Shown here: positions 56,111 through 64,000 of the stretch, one piece after another | Layout: every line of letters starts with the position of its first letter | Numbering within the stretch: the first letter of the stretch is position 1 | NCBI GenBank assembly: GCA_029204045.2 | Contig: JAQNDB010000284.1 | Coordinates: 36,960-100,959, forward strand | Length of the DNA stretch: 64,000 nucleotides | Direction: 5' to 3' | Origin: Tillandsia leiboldiana | Taxonomy: Eukaryota > Streptophyta > Magnoliopsida > Poales > Bromeliaceae | Notes under the pieces: generated by a model | Databases searched by the model: none | What the model was told of the DNA's origin: nothing | The model's input: the letters and a program-made list of their open reading frames with translations, nothing else | Program-made: the position numbers and the translations under genes

Positions 56111-57411
56111 TGTTAAGGATTTTGTTTTGGCGTATTTCGTGAAAGTGTTTAAGTCTTGAAGATTGAAGATGAAGATGTTTGGATCATATACCTCAATCTC
56201 AAGAAAGAAGAATTCAAAAGGGTCAGGTACGTTTAACTAAATAATCTTGGTGATCCGAATACTTCTTATAATGTAGAGACACTTGGATGGATTTTTAATC
56301 GCATAAAAATCAAGAAACTGGACTGTTATATGTTCAGGATCCGGATCAGGGTACTACAGTCCGGACCCCGAACGTAGGTTGGTTCATGCGCAAATCTAGT
56401 ATGAAACACCTCTGTTTCAGTCCGGCCCCCGAACGTGGATTTTATTGAAATCGCATGAACAGTCCGGACCGTAGGTATTTCGTTCCAGACCCCGAACCTT
56501 GTTTTTTCAGGAATTCTCTGAAAAACAACGACAGTCCGGATCGAGCCTAATCCAGTCCGGACCGTCGTGCGGGTAAAAATCTGTTACAGACAGTTTTTGA
56601 TTCTTATCCTCTTCCAATGGTTTCTAACCTATAAGTAAACCCTAATTCTATCTTTTAGGGTAATCCAAAAATAAGTTTGTACTCCGGGAAATGACAGAGA
56701 AATATTAACGGAGTAAACTTAGACAAATCCACATATAGAGAAGAAAGGAAATAACTAGATTTAATTCTATACTTTTTCATCTATATTAATTAATTTGATT
56801 CTAGGTTTTCATACTCAGATTTTGAGTAGAATCAAATTAATGAATACTTAGATGGTATTTCCAATCTATCTTTGATCTAAGTATTCGGCGGATTGTCACC
56901 ACCAAACAAAACAACGATTTTCCCCAGAATCGGCGCGTGGATTCGCGTGGCCTTGTGGATTCAAGGTGTTACCGCTCTCGTGGATTCGGAGTGAGGTACG
57001 TTCGTGGATTCAAGACGTACTACTTGGTAGAGACCGTGGATTCGGTCAGACGTCGTGGATTCGACATTGGACGCCGTGGATTCGGCGTTGGACGCAAATC
57101 GTGGATTCGAGGTGCGTTGCGGAGCGAGCGGAGAAGATCAACTCGGAGCGTATGGAAAAAGGTTGAGTCGTGTGTGAGTACGGTATATCACCTTTGTACG
57201 TGTTTAATCTTAGTTGATTTCGTCGTGTGATCGGTCCCGTGGTTTTTTACTCCTGGTTTTGGAGTTTTCCACGTAAAAATCTCTGCGTGTTATTTACTTT
57301 TCCGCATTGGGTTTTATTACGCAAAGATTTTTGAGTGTTTATTGTTTACACCTATTCACCCCCCTCTAGGTATTTTTTTCCTATTTAGATCCATATTATC
57401 ATAACCCAACA
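56111..57411 (+). mobile_element. Cop4: solo copia (Sirevirus-like) LTR, 1301 bp
   Basis: It runs from TGTTAAGG to CCCAACA and is flanked by GTTTT on both sides (56106-56110 and 57412-57416). It keeps the LTR layout of Cop1-3, including the GTGGATTC array (about 56936-57110). The palindromes, however, are mostly AGTCCGGACC-type instead of GATCCGGATC. It is a solo LTR of an older or sister subfamily, left by recombination between two LTRs. Confidence 0.88.
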
Positions 57412-58476
57412 GTTTTTGTGTCGCCGCCACTTGGCTTTACCGCCGTCGCTCCGCGTCGCCGCCAAGGTCGCTCCGTCGAGCGATTTTATCGTCGTTTTCG
57501 CCGTCAGAATCCCGGGTTGACCAACAAATTTCGGATTTGCCTTCCGGTTGTGTTTTTGATGTCGTTTTTTGGGTGTTTTACTGTCAGGAGGTGTTTTTAC
57601 CTCATTTTTTGTTGCGGGATCTACCGAGACAGTGGTAGGGGCCTGGACTCTTCTTTTGCCACCGAGGGGTCCGCCGTTTTCGTTCGGACAAGGTTACGGA
57701 GGCTTTTGAAGGGTTTTGAGTGTGATGACTCGGATCTCCGCAAAGCTTTTGCTGGGTGATCAGCGACTTCTGGAGGCTTATTCGGTGTGATGGAGGTGCT
57801 TGTGTGCAAATCGGACATCAGGATTGGACCCAGTGCGAAATTTGGATTAAGAATACCTTTTCGGATGCCTTCGATAAATTTTAGAAGCGGAATTTGGCAA
57901 AACAAACATCGGATTTGGATTCAGCGCGCGAAAACGATGGAAATGGACTATTTACTTGTATTTTTCGGAGACCGGATGCCAAAACATGGATTTCGAGGCA
58001 AGTGTTACTGTTCCGGCAGCCGGGCAGGGCCGGCGGCGACGGGCAGCGGCGGAGCACGGCGGCGCAGGCACGGGCAGCAGCGCGGGCGGCCGGTCCACGG
58101 GACCTGGCGTGCACCGGGACCAGCGGGCGTTCGGCGGGACATGTGGCGAGCGTTGATTGGTTGGTCAACGCACGTGGGACAGCGCGCCGGGCGCGGCGCA
58201 CGGTGGACCCGCCAGGCCACGTGTCGCTCGCCCATTGGCGGGCGCAGCGACCCGGGTGGCCCGGCGCGGACCGCGGCGCGTGCACCCCGCCGTGGACCGC
58301 GTCGCCACGCGGCGCGCCGCGATTGGCGGGCGCGCGTGCACCGGGCGCGCGGGGCGCGGAGCGGGTGACGTGGCGTGCTGAGGGAGATTCGAGCGTGCAC
58401 AATGTTGGGCCGGGCCGGATTCGGGCACCCGAATCCTGCGCCCGAATCCGAATCCTCTTGTGTGTGGACTTTGGGC

Positions 58477-58484
58477 TATAAATA
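58477..58484 (+). promoter_or_regulatory. TATA box of LTR-D3
   Basis: TATAAATA in GGGCTATAAATAGCCCC, itself a short dyad. The H insertion lies about 40 bp downstream and would cut the start of any transcript. Confidence 0.65.
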
Positions 58485-58525
58485 GCCCCTTTTTGTTGTT
58501 CTTTGGGCCTTTTCCCGAGCTCCTC

Positions 58526-61500
58526 TGTAATGTCACGACCTAACCTGCATTTCTTTAATCCTTTTCGGGATAAATTGGTTGTTAGGGGCTTATCTTATCG
58601 AGTTTTATTGGGTAGAGCGTTGGCGTATGCGGGTATTTTTCTATGATAGAGCCTGAAAAACGGTGAACGGCAGTGTGATCGGATCTGAAATCCAACTTAC
58701 GGATTTCCCGGAATAGGGTTTTGAAGGTCGCTGTATCCATAGTGTGCACCGGAATCCGTGCTAAGAGTTGGCACGCTTTTTCGAGGAGGTGGTGATTTTA
58801 TCCCTTGTAACTAAAATTAAAAATATCCTTACAATACCGGATATGGGGATTTTTCCTTTATACGTACATATGAAAAGGAAAAATAAAAAAAATAAATTAA
58901 TAATAAAAGATAATTATACCTCGTTTACCAAAAGGAAAACCCTCGTTTTAAAAGATCGCCTCCTCAAACCCTTCCCTCTTGTGCGTGCCGAAGACCAAAA
59001 CAAAACCCTAGTTCGGAGATAGAAAAGAGAGAAAAAAGAGAGCGGATCTTCCACCTCCTTCGATCAACGTGCTGGAAGCCGGGAACGAGACGTCACCGTC
59101 ATCCGAGGGCGGATCCGGATTCTCACCACCGCAAAGAACGGAGATCGGGATCGTGTTGCCTCCTCCATCGAGCAAGGTTAGCGATCGTTAATTCTCTTTC
59201 GTCGGTTTAATCGCGGGTTTTTCGTGCTCTTTTGCGATTGGTTTTGATCGGTGATTTGTTCGTGTTTTGACCGGTTTTGATCGATGGTTTTAATCGGTCT
59301 TGATCGGAGGTTTGATCGGGTTTCCGATCGGTGTTTCGTTTGGTTTTCGATCGATGGTTTTATCGTTGGAGTTGCCCGTGGATTTGTTTGGGTTAATTGG
59401 GTGTTCCGTCGGAGCATGGGGGAGTTAACGGGAAGCCGCCGTCGCCGTCGGATTTGCCTGGAGGTCGCCGCCGCTGTCAGTATAACGGGAAGCCGCCGCC
59501 GCCGTTGTTAAACGGGAGGCCACCGCTGCCGTTATCTTGTTCACGAGGTCGTCGCCGCAGCCGCCGTGGTCGCGTGGTCGCAACCGGAGCCGGAAAAGAC
59601 GACGAAATCAAAAAATTAAAGCAAAACGGGTTTACTGTTCACGGAAGCCCAGCCCGCAGCAGCGCAGTCCACTCTCCAGGCGTGGACCCCGGCGTAGGGT
59701 TCGGCACTCCCTCTGGTGAACCGCGCTGCAACCGGCTGGCCCGCAACGCCTGCACCAGCCCGGCCCAGCGTGCGCGGTGCACGCGTTGGGTGTGCACCCG
59801 GTGCGCGCCGCCGCAGGCCGCGGGGGTGAACCTGGTGCGCGCCTGTGCCCATGCGCGGCCCGGCCCAAGCTCCAGCAGTCCACCAGAGTGTGCTCCCAGT
59901 CTGCGCCGTCGCCACTCTTGGCCGTACACCAGGTCCACGCCTGGCTTCGTGCACCAGCCCCCAGCCCGGAAGCACGGTAACTCCGTTTGGCCCGTTGTTG
60001 GCCCGCTTTTCACCGTTTTGAGCGCCGTTTTCACCCGCTTGGATCACCGTTTCCGCCGTTTTTATTAGCTTGGCCACCCGGGGTCATTTAGGCCACCGTT
60101 TCGCCATGTCATGTGCTAGTTTCGCACGTCGTCATCGCTCCGCGCCTTGACAAAATCGTCGGGGTCGCGCCGTCGGGCCTTTTTCTCATCGTTTTCGCCG
60201 TCGAGTTTCCTCGGCTTGACCGTTGACGTCCCGAGTTCGCTACCAGATGAGAAATTGGGTTTTGTTGGATTTCCGTTAGCGGATTTGGGTTCCGATGGGG
60301 TTCGCGATGATATAGTCGCGGTCCGGTTGTTGTTAACCATCGGTTTTTACCGTCGGAGATCCGGTTTGATCCGAGTTTTACGGTTTGCTTGACAGTTTTG
60401 ACTCGACGGTTTTTGATTGACGACGCGTCCGCTTGGCACAGTGATTTAGTTTTTCGTCGGTTTATTGTTTTGGGATAGAAGGGATTCATGTTACAGTGGT
60501 CGGGACCACTGATTTTGCCTGTTTAGGGTAAAGTGTTTAAATTGTATTTTTGGTTATTTTATTAGGCCGCATAAAGTTCTGATTGCTTAGGAGGGTCACG
60601 GGCGCGGTCGTTTATCTTCGTTTCAGGTGGGTACCTTTGTGGGTGTTTTGAAGTATGGTTTCATCTCGTAATATGTAAAGAGTAGAGTAGAGGTGCTAAT
60701 TGTTATTGTCTAACCCCTTTTCGCATGAGTATCCCTCCTTATTACTATCTGTTGCGACTGAAGTCGCGGTGCTCTACGTACACATTGACTGCGGTCATTC
60801 TGCTCGAGATTGCTTACCACGTAGACAGGCGGTTGGCCACCGCATGGTGTACTTTTCCGGAGAAGTGGTCCGATGACCCGTGTACCCCAAAAGGTGAAAG
60901 TGTCGTGGTGGGGACGCCTCGCGGTTACTTACGGTGCTGCACAAGTACTGTGGAGGGGTTAAGCACAAAGGTGGGAGCAAGGTGTTCACTTTTACCCGAG
61001 GTCTTTAGACCTTTTGGCAGGTGCTTTGTTTCGATGTACAGGGGGTGCAGTGGATTCATGAGGGAGAGTTTGGATGCTCGGGTTTATCGATTTGCTTTTA
61101 TTTTAGTATTTACCGCATTGTACTTGTTTACATCTACTCTTCTTGTCACTGACTTCCCACACTGTGACAGGTTTGGTCGGGGATAGGACCCGGGACGATG
61201 GTGAGGCTGCGACTAGAGGATTTTAGCTCGTTTGGGGCTAGTGACATTTCCTTTTCTTATTTTTTGATTATCTTGGTTATTTGGTTAGTGAGTTTTGTGA
61301 TTGCCTTTATTGTGGAACTATGTGGATGTTGGATTGAGCTCTTGACTTAGTGTTGGACCATCTTTAATATATTTCTATTAGTCTTGCATGCGGCATGTTT
61401 TCAAGTGGGAAAATGATTGCGAAAATGTTTTCAAAACTGAGTGTCGTGTGGGCACTGCTTTACAAATCCGTGGATTTATCCTTTCAAAGTTATGTTGCCG

Positions 61501-61798
61501 CCGAAAAGAAATTGTGAAAACGTTTTAAAAACCTAGTGTCGTGTTGACACTGATTTGGCAAACTTGTGTTAATGTTAGTAGTTGTGATAAATTGTAATTC
61601 CCCTCTTTGGCTCTCATCGTGACTGCATGGTTAAAGTATGTATCGTGATTGTGACGCCGTGCATATACAAAGGAGACTCCGTCCGTTCGCGGGTGAATTT
61701 GTATATGTGGCGGGTCTGGCGCGTACCGGAGGATGAAGTTTTCGGAAAAGAAAAATGTATACGCTTTTCCGCTCATTTAGAACCTCCGGGGCGTGACA
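58526..61798 (+). mobile_element. LTR-H: solo gypsy LTR, 3273 bp
   Basis: It starts TGTAATGTCACGACC and ends CTCCGGGGCGTGACA, flanked by TCCTC on both sides (58521-58525 and 61799-61803). The D3 LTR continues across it. It shares with E and F the CACTGACTTCCCACAC block, two GTGTG-type hairpins (61440-61456 and 61535-61551) and the long hairpin (61661-61708). Open frames within are non-coding. Confidence 0.87.
61661..61708 (+). other. Conserved LTR hairpin, LTR-H copy
   Basis: GCATATACAAA pairs with TTTGTATATGT (ten pairs plus one G-T) around 26 nt. GGCGGGTCTGG follows, as in E and F. Confidence 0.7.
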
Positions 61799-63319
61799 TC
61801 CTCTTGGGTTGAGGCCTTAAGCAATGTTGTTCCTCACCTTGTCCTCTACTTCTTGATGGATTCCCAGAATTTTTGGAGGCCGCAGCATCGGCGTTTTCTG
61901 CGACGCGGCGCACTTCGACGCTCCTTCGTTTGTGGCTTCTACCATCGCATTTCAGTGCGCGAGGCTCCCTGGATCACCCCGATGAAGTTTTGAGCCGATT
62001 TTTGTGGCCAGCGCGTTCATGAGAGGTACGCCTTCGATTTCCGTGTTGATCACTTTGCTCCGTTTCGAGTTTTTGGTGGTGTTCCCGAGGTACCTTTTGA
62101 CCCCTTGAACTGCTGCGATGTTTGGGACAATGGTGGAGTATTGTTGGGATTTCTAGACCTACGGGCATCGGATCGGGGCGTATGAGGACTCGATCGGCAT
62201 CTACGCTTCGAGAGGAACGCGGCCATATTTTTATCGGATTTTTCTGAGGTCATTTCAAAGGTGATATTTTAGCTTCTTCGTGACTGATTTCGGCCAGATT
62301 TGCGAGTTGTGGATTGATTGACTTTCTGCGGTGTTCTATTTATATCTTGGCCTACAGGTGTCGGAACGAGGAGTATAAATACTCGATTTGCATCTACTCA
62401 TCGCGAGGATCGCAGCCGTGACTTTTTTGAATTTTTCTGAGGACTGTACGCAGGTGAAAGATCCCCTTCTCTGTGCTGTTTTGGCAAAACAGCAAATGCT
62501 GTTTGGGGTGTTTTGTGGTGTTGATTGATTGTTGGCTGCGATGTTGTTTGAGTAGAGGCTTGTGCGACCGAGTACCGAGGGTGCGGTTTCGGCGGATTTT
62601 GTTGGCGTGTGGCTACGCACTTCACCGACTTCGGCTTTGCCTGCGGAAAGCGATTCAAGTGGGTTACTTCGTCTCCAGAACCGGTGGATGGTTCTCTAAC
62701 TCTATTTGTTAGTATGCATGCATGGTTTAAGGTACAATTTTAATGATTGTGATCTAAGCATGAGAAATAGTTTGAATGATGGGATTGAGGCTTAATTGAT
62801 AAATTGTACATGATGTGGATTTGAGCGTTGCATGATTTATTTTACCCTTATACATGAGGGAGAGTTACAGGATAAAGATGGTTATCCTATACTAGTGGAA
62901 AAGCATGCTAGATGATGATTGTTCACTTACTTGTGGAAAATATGATTGATACATGTCTTCTCTATATTGTTTAAGCTTGTGAGCATGTATGACTAGAGTA
63001 TACTACTTTTGATTGGAAGCAAGAATGTTATGAATTGTCCATGTTGTTGGTTCAGTTTTATGCTTAACATGGTTAGAGGATTATATATTGATTATTGGAA
63101 CTTGACCTAACACCCCGTCATATGATGCATGTTTAACCAGACTAGTAGAGAACCTTCACTTGGGCTAGGTTCTTTTATGCTTTAGACATCCACACTTTGC
63201 ATCTTTTCCTGGACATAGATTTTCCTCGCCTGGGTAGTGGGCCGAGTGGTCAAGTTACTGTGGGACATTGTTACACTCGTGCCTGGGGGCTGAGTGGAGT
63301 CTGGTAGTTGAGTTTAGAC

Positions 63320-63600
63320 CTGTGCTAGTGTTGTTGGGAGCCGTTTGGGTAGACGGTGGTCCCGGGCCGTCGAGTATCTTCCGGTCAGTGTTGTTGGGAA
63401 CCGTTGGGGTTGACGGTGGTCCCGGGTCGTTGAGTGTCGTCCGACCAATTTTGTTAGCCCTGAGTTGTGGGTCGATCCCGGTTGTGGAGTATCTCCAGCC
63501 TGTGTGTTTAGCGTGGCGAGTTGGTGTTTCGTTTTGGGAGCCGTTTGAGTCGACGGTGGTCCCGGCTGTGGAGTATCTCCAGCCAGTGGGTTTAGTGCCA
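63320..63600 (+). repeat. Minisatellite in LTR-D3
   Basis: Imperfect repeats hold GACGGTGGTCCCGG, GTTGGGA.CCGTTTG and GAGTATCTCC-type blocks. They take the place of the GACCGCGGATA array of D2. Confidence 0.65.
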
Positions 63601-64000
63601 CGAGTTGGTTGAGTTCGTTAGTGCCTCGAGATTCGTGAGAGCTAGTTAGCTGGGTCGTTGAGAGTGTTCCGACCGTTGTGCGAGGTATTTGAGGATCTTG
63701 AGTCCTTCCGTTCTGAGAGTGAGCGTGGATTTTGACTATAGCTTCATGAGCACTTTGAGCTCGGCAGAGATGCGCGGATACCTTTTTCCTCGGTGGGGTC
63801 GCGCCCTCGAGTGCCCCGTCCGGAGTGGGCCTGTTACTTTCGTATCGCGACTTGTCGACGCAGTCCCTCTGGCTGGGCCAGTTTTGGCAGTCACGGACGC
63901 CCCTACGTAGGTCCCGTCCTCTTGTGGATGTGTGTCAGTAGGTAGGCGCAGGCTTGAATGGACCGATGATGGCAGTCAGTTCGATTGGGTCGATTGGAGC

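Larger units (their letters stand above)
54557..57720 (+). repeat. LTR-G: gypsy LTR of the E/H clade, 5' part
   Basis: It starts TGTAGTGCCCACGG and aligns with E and H through AACGGAGAACGGCGG. TATAAATA lies at 54925-54932. It has a 37-bp-period minisatellite (about 55310-55490) and a GC-rich stretch with meaningless frames. Solo LTR Cop4 interrupts it at 56111-57411, and D3 cuts it after 57720. The left flank GCCGT would be its target duplication. Confidence 0.7.
57721..64000 (+). repeat. LTR-D3: D-family LTR, right end outside window
   Basis: It starts TGTGATGACTCGGATCTCC, like LTR-D2 (TGTGATGACCTGGATCTCC). It shares the TTCAGCGCGCGAAAACGATG block, the TATA box (58477-58484), the GCGTTTCAGTGCG-like block (about 61950) and the CCTCGAGTGCC block (63807). 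LTR-H interrupts it. The left flank TTGAG is its likely target duplication. A different minisatellite lies at about 63320-63600. No tandem 2.7-kb unit is seen here. Confidence 0.72.

Overview
The window is plant nuclear DNA, almost certainly repeat-rich heterochromatin of a large-genome flowering plant. Every recognisable coding stretch is retrotransposon gag, pol or env-like sequence of plant Ty1/copia (Sirevirus-like) or Ty3/gypsy type, and primer-binding sites resemble initiator tRNA-Met (TGGTATCAGAG). I found no cellular protein gene, tRNA or rRNA. The species cannot be named from the sequence.

Left nest (1-18753): five elements sit inside one another. The outermost is LTR-F (+, 17894-18753). 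Into it went gypsy element D1 (-, LTR 14811-17893). Into D1's leader went the copia element Cop2 (+, 7550-14548). Into Cop2's pol went copia element Cop1 (-, LTR 6431-7549). Into that LTR went gypsy element Gyp1 (-, 1-6430), which has a 4.7-kb LTR and only a gag remnant inside. All five are cut by the left window edge or by each other.

Middle (19342-42340): a solo gypsy LTR (D2) flanked by a CCGTC target duplication. It has grown to 23 kb because a 2.71-kb promoter-containing segment is present four times in tandem, and because an 11.2-kb copia element (Cop3, 29933-41123, duplication ATTGC) landed in the fourth unit. Cop3 has near-identical 1337-bp LTRs, a gag with an in-frame TGA, a pol with an internal deletion and a frameshift, and an intact 484-codon env-like ORF. 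That ORF is preceded by the same palindrome array that precedes the LTR promoter, then a TATA-like box and a conserved candidate intron.

Right nest (42346-64000): a reverse-strand LTR (K) holds a truncated element J, a decayed gypsy element E (45110-53448, duplication GTACC) and LTR-G (from 54557). LTR-G holds a solo copia LTR (Cop4, duplication GTTTT) and a D-family LTR (D3, from 57721). D3 holds a solo LTR (H, 58526-61798, duplication TCCTC).

The most interesting signals are non-coding. One is a set of hairpins near the 3' end of the E/F/H LTR clade whose stems show paired base changes. Another is the multiplication of a promoter module inside one LTR. A third is the palindrome, TATA and intron module in front of the Sirevirus env-like ORF.
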